Position numbers and translations under genes: made by a program
Shown here: piece by piece, positions 7,969 through 17,502 of the stretch
How positions within the stretch are numbered: the stretch's first letter is position 1
How the letters are laid out: every line of letters begins with the position of its first letter
The notes under the pieces: generated by a model
What the model was told of the DNA's origin: nothing
Databases searched by the model: none
The model's input: only the letters and a program-made list of their open reading frames with translations
Source: Candidatus Wallbacteria bacterium
Lineage (GTDB): Bacteria > Muiribacteriota > UBA6191 > JACPRK01
Direction: 5' to 3'
Length of the DNA stretch: 36,497 bases
Assembly (NCBI GenBank): GCA_016190005.1
Contig: JACPRK010000022.1
Span: 1-36,497, forward strand

Positions 7969-8799
7969 CTACCTGGTGGTCAGCTCCTCGAGCGCGGCCA
8001 CGCGCACGTGGGCACGGTGCCTGGAGCCGTCGGCGAAGAGCAGCATGGCGTACGCGTCGAAGCTGCCCCAACAGACGTCTGTGATGGCGAAGCCGCTGGC
8101 CCGATCGGACACCGCTCGCATCGGGCGCGCGAAGGTCGGGTGGAGCACGTACTCCACTTCCAATACTTGCTCGAGCTGGCGGGCGTCACCTGCGAGCCGG
8201 ATAGTGAAACGAGTCGAGCGGGTGGAGGTCGCCTCGCGCTCCAGCCGGAACTGGAGCCCGGCTGGCATCGCTCGCGGCAATGGCTTCGGATAGGGTACGG
8301 CGGCTGAGAGTGAGATGACCTGGCGAGTCGAAATGCGGCCGAAGAGATAGTGCGATCGGACCGAGACCTTGGCCGTCAGCGTGTAGAACCCGAACTCGCG
8401 GCGCACCAGCTTGAAGTCGTGAGCCCCGTCGCGGACCGTGACGGAAGGCTGGCGCGTCACGGGAGGGAAGACGTACTCGACCGATTCGATGTCGAGACCG
8501 TCGCCGTCCTCGGTGCGCTGGACCCGCGCCTCGTACCAGAAGTAGGAGGAGCTGCTCCCGAACCGGGACGTGAGGACCAGCCGTAGCCCGTCATTGGCGG
8601 CGCTCGCCCGCGTGTGCCGGCCCGAGAAGTCGGGCGGCTGCGGCTCGCTGGGCGGGGCCGGGGCCGCCCTGCCAGCGGCCAGGCTGGCGGCAGGAAGATC
8701 GTCGAAGCCGGCGCCTGCAGGCTGAGCCGTCACGCTCGCGCTCGCCACTATTGCCAGGATCAGGAACCCGCCCCAGTGAAGGCCGCTGCGTCTGCTCAT
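7969..8799 (-). CDS. Secreted protein with two tandem pYEATS-like domains
   Basis: From the ATG at 8799 (GGAGGA seven bases upstream) the product has 276 residues. An N-terminal signal peptide or anchor (residues 9-25, then TAQPAGA) and a Pro/Ala-rich linker lead to two repeats of a beta-sandwich pattern. Repeat 1 (about residues 68-165) has IESVEYVFPP, a DGAHDFKLVRREFGFYTLTA stretch and a closing strand. Repeat 2 (about 185-272) has LEVEYVLHPTF, SDRASGFAITD, CWGSFDAYAML and FADGSRHRAHV. This succession (VEY-LHPTF, a Ser/Arg turn, a W-G-F strand, then DG) is the signature I know from prokaryotic YEATS (pYEATS) domains. Those are mostly described in cytoplasmic or membrane-linked signalling proteins, so export is unusual. 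It lies 49 bases downstream of the glycosyltransferase and may share its transcript. Confidence 0.7.
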   Translation of the reverse strand: MSRRSGLHWGGFLILAIVASASVTAQPAGAGFDDLPAASLAAGRAAPAPPSEPQPPDFSGRHTRASAANDGLRLVLTSRFGSSSSYFWYEARVQRTEDGDGLDIESVEYVFPPVTRQPSVTVRDGAHDFKLVRREFGFYTLTAKVSVRSHYLFGRISTRQVISLSAAVPYPKPLPRAMPAGLQFRLEREATSTRSTRFTIRLAGDARQLEQVLEVEYVLHPTFARPMRAVSDRASGFAITDVCWGSFDAYAMLLFADGSRHRAHVRVAALEELTTR

Positions 8800-8848
8800 A
8801 CTCTGTCCTCCGACTACTAGGCCGCCCGGTGGGCGCGCCGCTTGCAGT

Positions 8849-10066
8849 CTAGCGCGCACCGGCCAGCCCCGCCAGGATCGCGCGCGTCTCCGCGACCATC
8901 CGGTCCCGCGATAGCCGCGCCACGGCATCGGCTCGGGCCGCGGCTCCCATCCGGGCGCGCAGCTCCGCGTCGGCGGCCAGCTCGTCCATCGCCCGGACCA
9001 AGCCGCTAGCGTCACCGGGCTCGATCAGCCGACCCGTGACGCCGTCGACCAGCGCCGAGCCGACTCCCCCCCGCCGGGTCGCGATCACGGGCTTGCCGCA
9101 GGCGAGCGCCTCGGCGACGGCCAGCGGCAGCCCCTCCCAGCGCAGCGTCGGCAGCAGGAAGACGTCGCACGCGGAGTAGCACCGCGCGATCTCGAGGGAG
9201 GCGACGTGCCCCAGGAAGTGCGCCAGCCCCCGGGCCGACAGCGGCCGCGCCAGCTCGCGGAGCTCGGGCTCGGCGGGGCCGCTCCCGGCAATCAAGGCGT
9301 GAACGGGTCTTCCGGATGAAGCCAGTCTTGCCAGCGCCTCCAGGCCGACGTGAAAGCCCTTCTCCCAGAGCAGCCTCCCCGCCATCAGGAAGACGACCTC
9401 GGCGTCCGGAATCCCCAGCCGCCCGCGCAGCTCGGCGCCGGAATCGGCGTCCGGCCGGAAACGGTCCGTGTCGACGCCGTTCAGCACGCAGTGGACGCGG
9501 TCCGCCGCGGGCCGGTACTGGCTGCGCATCGCATCGGCCAGCTCCCGGCTCACGGCGATGAGCGCGTCCATCGCCAGGAAGCTCCGATCGCCCCGGCAGA
9601 GCTCCCGGACGACCCTGGGCGCGCGCGCGATCACCTTGAGCCGCGCCAGCAGCCCCCGGGCCGACGCCCAGCTGCTGAAGTACTCCCAGCTCATCAGGCC
9701 GTGGAAGATGGAGGCGCACGGGATGCCGAGCTGCTTCCGGGCCGGGCTCGCGACGTAGCCGCGGGCGCCGGCGCTCTGGCCGACCACCACATCCACCGGC
9801 TCGCGCGCGTGCAGGGCGAGAAGGCAGGCGACGCTCGCCTCGAAGTAGCCGCCGCCGTACTGGCCGGTCGTGGTTCCCGGCAGGTAGAGGATGCGCGTGC
9901 CGCCACTTTCCTCTTGCGCCAGGCCTCGCGGGTGCGCCGTCGTCACCAGCGTGACGCGGTCGCCGCCGGCCGCAAGCGCCCGGGTGAGGACGGAGCCGTG
10001 AACCTCCATGCCGCCCGCTCCGGCGCCGTGCTCCAGCACCGAGCGGCCCATGAAGCAGATGTGCAT
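8849..10066 (-). CDS. Glycosyltransferase family 4 (GT-B)
   Basis: Cytoplasmic sugar-nucleotide-dependent transferase of 405 residues. The start at 10066 (MHICFMGRSVLEHGAGAGG) lies 11 bases after the methyltransferase stop. The N-terminal Rossmann half has the GGMEVHGSVL acceptor-side motif and LVTTAHPRG. The C-terminal half has FLMAGRLLWEKGFHVGLEAL, then the nucleotide-sugar-binding E-x7-E element (EGLPLAVAE) followed by ACGKPVIATRRGG. Both are typical of GT4 enzymes. Given the upstream gmd and rmd genes, a GDP-sugar donor such as GDP-D-rhamnose or GDP-mannose is plausible, adding a residue to a surface polysaccharide. The exact linkage cannot be predicted. Confidence 0.9.
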   Translation of the reverse strand: MHICFMGRSVLEHGAGAGGMEVHGSVLTRALAAGGDRVTLVTTAHPRGLAQEESGGTRILYLPGTTTGQYGGGYFEASVACLLALHAREPVDVVVGQSAGARGYVASPARKQLGIPCASIFHGLMSWEYFSSWASARGLLARLKVIARAPRVVRELCRGDRSFLAMDALIAVSRELADAMRSQYRPAADRVHCVLNGVDTDRFRPDADSGAELRGRLGIPDAEVVFLMAGRLLWEKGFHVGLEALARLASSGRPVHALIAGSGPAEPELRELARPLSARGLAHFLGHVASLEIARCYSACDVFLLPTLRWEGLPLAVAEALACGKPVIATRRGGVGSALVDGVTGRLIEPGDASGLVRAMDELAADAELRARMGAAARADAVARLSRDRMVAETRAILAGLAGAR

Positions 10067-10077
10067 GATGCGGGGCC

Positions 10078-10704
10078 TCAGCCGGCCGCGCCCGGTTTCC
10101 TGGCGGCGATGAGGACACCGCCCGAGAGGAACTCGCGCAGCAGGTGCCCCGTCGCCAGGCGGCTCCACCGGCGGAACTTGTCCGGGTCCAGGACCGGCAC
10201 GCGCTGGAAGTCGGTGAAGCCGGCCTGGCGCATCAGGGCCTCGACGTCGGCGAAGGTGAAGTAGTGAAGGTGGCCGCCGTCGTAAGCCGAGGGATCGTCC
10301 GAGGTCGAGGGGAAGCGGCCCTGGAAGAGGATGCTGACCAGGTGCTTCCAGTAGCGGATGTTGGGCGTGCTGACGAAGACTCGCCCTCCCGGCGCCAGCA
10401 CCCGGTGCACCTCGCGCAGCGCCGGGAGCGGCTCCCGCACGTGCTCCAGGACGTCCAGCATCGTGGCCGAGTCGAAGGCGCCGGCGGCGTAGGGCAGCCC
10501 GGTGGCGTCCAGGTCGACGCGCGTCACGAAGGCACCTCGCGCCCGGCAGCGGGCTGCCCGCTCGGCGTCCAGCTCGGCCCCGTGGAGCTCGGAGTAGCGC
10601 GGGGCCACGAGCGACAGGAAGTGGCCGTCGCCACAGCCGACGTCCAGCAGTCGCCGGCCGCTTCCGGCGAGCGAGGCGGCCAGATCGGTGCGGTTCGCCG
10701 CCAT
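10078..10704 (-). CDS. Class I SAM-dependent methyltransferase
   Basis: Protein of 208 residues with the Rossmann-type SAM motifs in order: motif I LLDVGCGDGHFL (about residues 19-30), the acidic strand HGAELDAERAARC, DATGLPYAAGAFDSATMLDV, and LAPGGRVFVSTPN (motif post-II/III). This is the Methyltransf_11/23 pattern common in polysaccharide clusters, where such enzymes O-methylate sugars or cap chains. It sits between gmd (19 bases upstream) and the glycosyltransferase (11 bases downstream) on the same strand. I infer methylation of the GDP-rhamnose-derived sugar or chain end. Methylation of a lipid or a small molecule cannot be excluded. Confidence 0.88.
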   Translation of the reverse strand: MAANRTDLAASLAGSGRRLLDVGCGDGHFLSLVAPRYSELHGAELDAERAARCRARGAFVTRVDLDATGLPYAAGAFDSATMLDVLEHVREPLPALREVHRVLAPGGRVFVSTPNIRYWKHLVSILFQGRFPSTSDDPSAYDGGHLHYFTFADVEALMRQAGFTDFQRVPVLDPDKFRRWSRLATGHLLREFLSGGVLIAARKPGAAG

Positions 10705-10723
10705 CGGTCTCCTGGCGCCTGCG

Positions 10724-12651
<1,928 letters not shown>

Positions 12652-12740
12652 GGCGCCGCCATGGTATCACGCCCCGGCAAGCGCCCCGAATCGCTCCACT
12701 GGACCGATCGAGTCTTTGAAAAGCGAAGATCCCGTTGCCG

Positions 12741-12810
12741 GAAAACCCGTGGCGTCTACCTGTACCGGGTTTTCGAGAAAACCCGGTACAGTTAGACGCC
12801 ACGGGTTTTC
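12741..12810. repeat. Palindromic element, intergenic copy
   Basis: The arms 12741-12774 and 12777-12810 (34 bases each) pair with one mismatch around a GA loop. The core reads CCGTGGCGTCTACCTGTACC with its inverse. A longer perfect copy lies inside the coding sequence at 22389-22465, and a half copy at 24920-24954. It occupies the 182-base gap between the rmd start and the response-regulator stop, where it might also act as a transcription barrier between co-directional operons. Confidence 0.9.
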
Positions 12811-12833
12811 GCCACCGGACTTCCGGGCACCCT

Positions 12834-13385
12834 TTAACGACGCAGCTTCTTCCAGAGCGCGTTGCGGCTGATCCGCAATCGCCGCGCGGCCTCGGCCCGC
12901 CTGCCGTGCGTCGCCGCAAGGGCTCTCTCGAGCTCCTCGCGCTCATGGTGCGCCATCGAGATGGCCAGCGGCTGGATGCTCTCGAGGTCGGGCCGCCGCA
13001 CCAGGGAGCCGCATTGAGACGCCGTCAGCTCCGCCAGGCCCTCCCGAAGCCGAGCCTCCAGCTCCTCCACGCGGAACGGCTTCGTGATGAAGTCGAAGGC
13101 ACCGTGCCGCATTGCGTCCACGGCCAGCGGGACCGTTCCGAACGCGGTCATCAAGATGACGACCGATGGCGGCCGAATCCGCCGCACGTGCTGCAGGATC
13201 TCCAGTCCGCTGGCCCCCGGAAGCTTCAGGTCGGCCACCACTGCGTCGAACCGCACGCCCGAAAGCAGCCGCATCGCCTGCTCGCCGTTCTCCAGGTCGC
13301 GCACCCGGTAACCCCGTTCGAGCAGGTAGTCGCGCGTCAGCTGCCTGAGCAGCGCCTCGTCCTCGACCAGCAGCACGGAGGTCAT
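12834..13385 (-). CDS. RegA/ActR-like response regulator (receiver plus Fis-type HTH)
   Basis: DNA-binding response regulator of 183 residues, starting at the ATG at 13385 that overlaps the kinase stop by one base. The receiver domain spans residues 1-120, with the acidic pair Glu8-Asp9, phospho-acceptor Asp52 in VVADLKLPGASG, and the conserved Thr and Lys (LMTAFGTV, FDFITKPF). After a linker, the C-terminal 40 residues form a Fis-type helix-turn-helix (GRRAEAARRLRISRNALWKK). There is no AAA+ sigma-54-interaction domain between them, so this is the short architecture known from RegA/PrrA/ActR regulators (about 184 residues), not NtrC. It is the last gene of the sensor operon and probably controls the divergent redox operon. 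Confidence 0.9.
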   Translation of the reverse strand: MTSVLLVEDEALLRQLTRDYLLERGYRVRDLENGEQAMRLLSGVRFDAVVADLKLPGASGLEILQHVRRIRPPSVVILMTAFGTVPLAVDAMRHGAFDFITKPFRVEELEARLREGLAELTASQCGSLVRRPDLESIQPLAISMAHHEREELERALAATHGRRAEAARRLRISRNALWKKLRR

Positions 13386-14785
13386 CAGTCGGCGCCCCCG
13401 GCAACCGGAATCCGCAGCTTCACCAAAGTCCCCGCGCCCGGCTCGCTTCGAACTTGCATCGTGCCCCCGCAATGCCTCAGTGCGCCTCGCACCAGGAACA
13501 GCCCCAGCCCGAGCCCCGACCCGCTTCCCTTCGTCGTGAAGAAGGGCTCACCGATCCGCGCCGCCAGCTCCGGCGGCATGCCGCAACCCCGATCGCGAAC
13601 TTCGAGCACTAGCTCCGAGCCCTCGAGGGTGAGCGCCAACCGGACGTCGCCCCCGGGTTCGCTGGCCTCCACCGCATTCACCAAGAGGTTCTCGACCGCC
13701 TGTCGGACCAGGTCCCGGCAGATGATGGCCGGCACGAGATCGCTCGAAGGCTCCAGGATCAACCGCACGTCCCGTGCCCGGGCTCGCTGGCCTGCGTTCT
13801 CGATCGCCTCGCGAGCCAGCTCGCAGACGTCCGTCGCCGCAGGTGTGACGCACCCCGGACCGGCCCCGTCGACCACTCGCCGCAAGACCGAGAACACGCG
13901 ATCCATCGCCTCCCGCGCCATGGCCGAGTAGACCGGGAGAGCGTCGGCCGTCAACTTCCCGCTGTCCAGCCGCCGAAGAAATGAGTCGACGCCCGACAGC
14001 GGGTTGTTGAGCTCGTGGACCAAGCCTGCGGCCAGCCGTCCGACGGTGGCGAATCGCTCGCTCTCCAGGGCGAGGTCGTGGGTCTGTGCCAGACGCAGCC
14101 GCATCGCGTTGAATGCCGAGGCGATGTTGGCGACCTCGCGGGGACCCTCCTGGGAGAGCGGCGCTTCGTCCTTCTCCGGCAGCGGCGCGCTCCGGGATAT
14201 GCCTCGGGCCAGCTCCCGAAGTCGGCTCACCGCGAGAGTCTGCATCACGAAGACGAGCCCGCAAACCAGCGACCCCAGCAGCGCGAACATCAGGTCCAGC
14301 CGGAACACGAGCGCGCGCGATTGCGCCAGTTGGTCCCGCTCCGAGAGCGCCACGTGAACTGAGCCCGGAGTTCCGTCCAGCAAAGGCACAGTGGCGTGAC
14401 AGACCCGTCCGAGCTCCGTGCAGAGCTCCACCGCTTGCTCTCCTGAGGTTGCGGCGATGGGCAGGAGTTGCTCGGGGAAACCGCCGGCGAAGCTGTGCGA
14501 GAGAATGGCGCCGGCCGGGTCGGCGACGAAGGCGTACGAAATCTCGGCGCGCGACGAGACCATCTCGGAGGTCACCCGATCGAGCGCTGCCTGGTCGCCC
14601 AGGAGCACCGGCTCGGCAGCCGCGGCGGCGTAGGCCTGCCCGAGCGCGCCGGCGCGAGTCCTTGCCGCAAGGCTTACCTGGGCAGCCAGCACGCGCCGCA
14701 AGGCGGTGTGCAGGATCAGCCCGAAGGCCAGGAGCGGTATCAGGACCCCGACAAGCAACCGCGTCCGGAGGCTGACGCGGCTCAT
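13385..14785 (-). CDS. Membrane sensor histidine kinase
   Basis: Protein of 466 residues. TM1 is at about residues 10-30, a periplasmic sensor region runs from about 31 to 163, TM2 is at about 164-186, then come a HAMP-like linker, the HisKA domain with phospho-acceptor His257 (GLVHELNNPLSG) and the ATPase domain (N box QAVENLLVNAVEAS, G1 VRDRGCGMP, GSGLGLGLFLV). The periplasmic part contains Cys122 and Cys129 (ELCTELGRVCHATV), a possible thiol or metalloid-reactive pair. It lies between the binding-protein gene (4-base ATGA overlap) and the response regulator (1-base overlap), so the three are translationally coupled. It probably receives its signal from the PhnD-like protein. Confidence 0.92.
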   Translation of the reverse strand: MSRVSLRTRLLVGVLIPLLAFGLILHTALRRVLAAQVSLAARTRAGALGQAYAAAAAEPVLLGDQAALDRVTSEMVSSRAEISYAFVADPAGAILSHSFAGGFPEQLLPIAATSGEQAVELCTELGRVCHATVPLLDGTPGSVHVALSERDQLAQSRALVFRLDLMFALLGSLVCGLVFVMQTLAVSRLRELARGISRSAPLPEKDEAPLSQEGPREVANIASAFNAMRLRLAQTHDLALESERFATVGRLAAGLVHELNNPLSGVDSFLRRLDSGKLTADALPVYSAMAREAMDRVFSVLRRVVDGAGPGCVTPAATDVCELAREAIENAGQRARARDVRLILEPSSDLVPAIICRDLVRQAVENLLVNAVEASEPGGDVRLALTLEGSELVLEVRDRGCGMPPELAARIGEPFFTTKGSGSGLGLGLFLVRGALRHCGGTMQVRSEPGAGTLVKLRIPVAGGAD

Positions 14786-15774
14786 TCGACGGCCCTCGCG
14801 GGAGTATGTCCGGCCGGCTCCAGCTGCGATTGCAGCCGGCGCACGATGTCGTAAAAGCTATCCCGTGTGGATTCGAATCGGTCGATGCCAAGCTGGTCCA
14901 GGATCACCTTTCCGGCCGGGTCCCTGTGCATCGAGAAGAGCGTTCGGCCGAGCAGGTTCGAGAGCGCGTCCGGACAGCTCTTCGGCACGACGAAGGGGGG
15001 CGCGGGGTACTCCGGGGAACGTTCCAGAATCTTCGTCGCGCCCGTCAGCTGAGGGCTGCTCCGGGCCAACCTCTCCCATACGAGACTATCGATGGGCGCG
15101 GCATCGACGAGGCCCCGCGCCACCAGGCGAATCGACCGGTCGTGGCTGAACGTCCAGGAGACCTGCTGCGGCGGGGGCATCGCGAGCTCTCGCAGCCGGG
15201 ACAGCAGGTAGAGCCGGCCCGTCAGCGAGCGGGGGTCGACCAGCGCGACGCGGGCGCCGGCCAGCGAAGCGAGAGATGAGGCGGCCGAGGAGGCCGGCGC
15301 CAGGACGTAGCTGCGGTAGGTCGCACGCCCTTCGATCACAGGCACGGCCAGGGGCCTGGCTCCGTAGCGCTCGTGCGCCTCCGGATAGGCGCCCGAGCAG
15401 ATGAAAGCCAGAGACAGGAAGTCCGCCGCGAGAAGCTCGTTCACGGCGCCGTAGGAGCCTCGGTGGACGACCTCCGGGCGGGCGCCCATCCGGGCGGCGA
15501 GGTAGCCCGCCAGCCGGCCATAGCTGGCGTGCGTGTCCGTAGGGGAAATCATCGTGGCGAACGCGACTCGCAACAGAGGGCGTTCTGCGTCTGCGCCATG
15601 GCGCCTGGGGGGCGGCACACGCCGCGACAGCGTCACCCGCTGGGCGGGCGGCGGAGGCTCGGGAAGCATAACGCGGGCCGCCGCGATGAGCGCCGCTGAG
15701 ACGGCCACTCCGGCCAACCACCAGCCGCAACGGTTTGCCTGCCCGGCCGGCGCTCCCTGAACTGTGTGATTCAA
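14782..15774 (-). CDS. PhnD-like periplasmic sensing protein, membrane anchored
   Basis: The family is the phosphate/phosphite/phosphonate binding-protein type. From the TTG at 15774 it has 330 residues. An N-terminal hydrophobic segment (about residues 17-35, WWLAGVAVSAALIAAARV) anchors or exports it. The PhnD fold follows with LLRVAFATMISPTDTHASYG, FICSGAYPEAHERYG, YRSYVLAPASS and the PAGKVILDQLGI end motif. The cysteine of FICSGAY (residue 126) sits where the regulatory PhnD proteins of arsenite systems (AioX/ArxX type) are reported to carry an essential cysteine; that alignment is mine. There is no ABC transporter gene beside it, only a kinase, so it is likely a sensor. The start is uncertain: GAGGAG abuts the TTG, and a GTG at 15930 also opens the frame. 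Confidence 0.82.
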   Translation of the reverse strand: MNHTVQGAPAGQANRCGWWLAGVAVSAALIAAARVMLPEPPPPAQRVTLSRRVPPPRRHGADAERPLLRVAFATMISPTDTHASYGRLAGYLAARMGARPEVVHRGSYGAVNELLAADFLSLAFICSGAYPEAHERYGARPLAVPVIEGRATYRSYVLAPASSAASSLASLAGARVALVDPRSLTGRLYLLSRLRELAMPPPQQVSWTFSHDRSIRLVARGLVDAAPIDSLVWERLARSSPQLTGATKILERSPEYPAPPFVVPKSCPDALSNLLGRTLFSMHRDPAGKVILDQLGIDRFESTRDSFYDIVRRLQSQLEPAGHTPARAVE

Positions 15775-15909
15775 CTCCTCGCCCTCGTGCGCTCGCTCGC
15801 TTCTATTGAAGCGTGGTCCCTGGCCGTCATCCCCTGGGCCACCCGTCCATCGGTCGCAACCGCCGTGCCAGGTAGTGCTCCGGGCGGCGGCCGGCTTGGC
15901 CGTGAGCGC

Positions 15910-15952
15910 GGTGTCTCCATCGGGTGACACCTGCGGGCCTCACGGCAGGCCC
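15910..15952. promoter_or_regulatory. Two adjacent inverted repeats upstream of the sensor operon
   Basis: GGTGTC-N10-GACACC (15910-15931) and GGGCCT-N6-AGGCCC (15935-15952) lie side by side in the non-coding stretch between the divergent operons. They may be operator half-sites or RNA stems in the leader of the sensor operon. The first overlaps the alternative GTG start at 15930. Confidence 0.4.
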
Positions 15953-16020
15953 TTCTGGGCAGGCGTCTGAGTGCGTGATCTGGCTCGCGCTCGGTCCGTA
16001 CTCGATCTGCACCGCCCAGG

Positions 16021-16064
16021 GGAGACGATCCTCCTGGTCTGTGCAGACCGGTCCGGGTGTCTCC
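16021..16064. promoter_or_regulatory. Nested symmetric inverted repeat, candidate regulator-binding site
   Basis: Outer arms GGAGAC (16021-16026) and GTCTCC (16059-16064) enclose inner arms GGTCTG-TG-CAGACC (16036-16049), with equal 9-base spacers on both sides. The inner 14-mer has the size of a dimeric helix-turn-helix operator. It lies about 185 bases upstream of the sigma-54 promoter at 16233, the distance at which enhancer-type activator sites are usually found. The remaining bases of the divergent region (15775-16381) show no open reading frame I can support. Confidence 0.5.
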
Positions 16065-16232
16065 GCAGCGTGACGTTTTCGGGACAAAGCGTCCGCCGCT
16101 GCCGCCCTGGGACGTGTGCTCGGTCACATTGTCGTGGCTCCGTCGGGCCAGCTGGGGCCGTTGCTAGCCCGAGGACCGTCGAGCCGCGCCACGACAAGAC
16201 TTACTCGCATCTCGAAGCCCAAAGGCCGCAGG

Positions 16233-16248
16233 TGGCTCGCAGATTGCT
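16233..16248 (+). promoter_or_regulatory. Sigma-54 (-24/-12) promoter for the redox operon
   Basis: TGGCTCGCAGATTGCT matches the sigma-54 consensus TGGCACG-N4-TTGCW at every conserved position except A to T at the fifth base, with exact spacing between the GG and GC elements. It is oriented toward the cytochrome gene, 134 bases before its ATG, and within the divergent regulatory region. Sigma-54 promoters need an AAA+ activator. The adjacent response regulator lacks one, so the activator would have to be encoded elsewhere. Confidence 0.6.
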
Positions 16249-16381
16249 TGAGCCCCGGCGAGCCCGTCGCAGCGACCATCCGAGAGAGGGGCCTCAGGGT
16301 CCCCTCGCTGTGGCGACAGGCCGATTCCAGCCCCGCCCAGGCCGGGGGCCGGGACGACGTTTCCTGAAAAGAGGTCAGCTC

Positions 16382-17428
16382 ATGGCTTGCTTCCGCACTG
16401 TTCAAAACCGCCTTCGTCCGCTGCTCTGTTTGGTGCTGATCCTCCCGCTCACTGGCTGCGGTAGCGGGGGCGGTGGGGGCGTTGGGACTGCGGTCACGGC
16501 TGGCGCCGTGAGCGTGAGTGCCTTCGGGTTGCTCCCCGGTTCCACTCTCAGCCAGACCGTGCCCGCTACGTCTGACCTCGATCCGGCGACGCCCGGTGTG
16601 CAGCAGGACCTGCAAGTGAGCAATGTCCCCGTCGCCACCGTCTTGCAGCTCTTCTCGATGGCGGCTCGCGGTGTGGCGTCGTCCCAGGAGCAGCTCCTGG
16701 CCACCACCCAGGCCAACTCTCTCGGGATGGCCATCTTTCCGAGAGTGACGTTCTCCGACGGGCAGCGGTTGAGGGTCCTGGCGCCCGGCGGCTCCGTCGA
16801 CTTCTACCTGAATGTGACTCTCCAGGGAACGGCGCCTGGTCCGAACCGGGCCCCGGTCGTCACGGCGCAGTCGCAGCGGACGGTCGCCGCGGCTGCCACG
16901 GTGACTCTGACCGCCTCAGCGACGGACGCTGACGGCGACGCTCTCGGTTACTCGTGGACGCAACTCTCGGGCCCAGCGGTGATTCTCAGCAACGCGCAGA
17001 CGGCCGCCGCCGGCTTCATCCCTCAGCCCGGGCTCTATGACTTCCGAGTTGCGGTCAGCGACTCCCGGAGCGGCGTCTCCACGGCGGACATCGCGGTCCT
17101 GGCCGTGGAGATGAGCAGCGCCGTACAGGCGGACCTGGCCGCTGCGGGCCGCAATCTGATTGGGTTCCACAAGTCGGCCGGTTCGAAGTCGGCCGGTTCG
17201 TGCCAGTACTGCCACGGCGCCGTCGTGATGAGCAAGTCGCGCGACGCGCGCTATGTGACGGTCCACCTCCGCCATACGTTCTTGGGGACCGGGCCGCAGC
17301 TGGCATGCGTGGACTGCCACCAGGCCGTCGACACGCTCGAGAAGTCGGCCGCTCACGTCCGCCGTCAGGTGGACATGAACCTCTGCTACGGCTGCCACAC
17401 CCGCTTCTTCGCGGGAAGTCCCAACTGA
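16382..17428 (+). CDS. Triheme c-type cytochrome lipoprotein with PKD-like domain
   Basis: Exported electron-transfer protein of 348 residues. The start at 16382 has GAGG eight bases upstream. The N-terminus is a lipoprotein signal (LRPLLCLVLILPLTGC, with the lipid-accepting Cys at about residue 25), followed by a Gly-rich linker and a first beta-rich region of about 130 residues. A PKD/K319-like domain comes next, at about residues 160-240 (TASATDADGDALGYSWTQLS). The C-terminal 100 residues carry three CxxCH heme motifs: CQYCH, CVDCH and CYGCH. Just before the first heme a five-residue segment is duplicated (KSAGSKSAGS). It is the first gene of the operon, 74 bases before the molybdoenzyme. 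I infer that it delivers electrons to, or takes them from, the catalytic subunit at the membrane surface. Confidence 0.87.
   Translation: MACFRTVQNRLRPLLCLVLILPLTGCGSGGGGGVGTAVTAGAVSVSAFGLLPGSTLSQTVPATSDLDPATPGVQQDLQVSNVPVATVLQLFSMAARGVASSQEQLLATTQANSLGMAIFPRVTFSDGQRLRVLAPGGSVDFYLNVTLQGTAPGPNRAPVVTAQSQRTVAAAATVTLTASATDADGDALGYSWTQLSGPAVILSNAQTAAAGFIPQPGLYDFRVAVSDSRSGVSTADIAVLAVEMSSAVQADLAAAGRNLIGFHKSAGSKSAGSCQYCHGAVVMSKSRDARYVTVHLRHTFLGTGPQLACVDCHQAVDTLEKSAAHVRRQVDMNLCYGCHTRFFAGSPN
17171..17200 (+). repeat. 15-bp in-frame tandem duplication in the cytochrome gene
   Basis: AAGTCGGCCGGTTCG occurs twice in direct succession (17171-17185, 17186-17200), encoding KSAGS twice immediately before the first heme motif. 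The copies are identical, which points to a recent slippage event that lengthened the linker by five residues without changing the frame. Confidence 0.95.
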
Positions 17429-17502
17429 GTCTTCGAACGCCACGCCCCGCTGGCCCGGCGCCTGACCCTCCCCGCGAGGGCGACACCCAAGGAGTGCCCC
17501 CC

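Noticed and set aside
14782..15774. PhnD-like gene as part of a phosphonate ABC transporter
   Set aside because: No ATPase or permease gene is nearby and it is translationally coupled to a histidine kinase.
15931..16381. A riboswitch (such as GEMM c-di-GMP or molybdenum cofactor type) in the divergent region
   Set aside because: No conserved core such as GGACGCAAAG could be found; the nested repeats fit an operator better.
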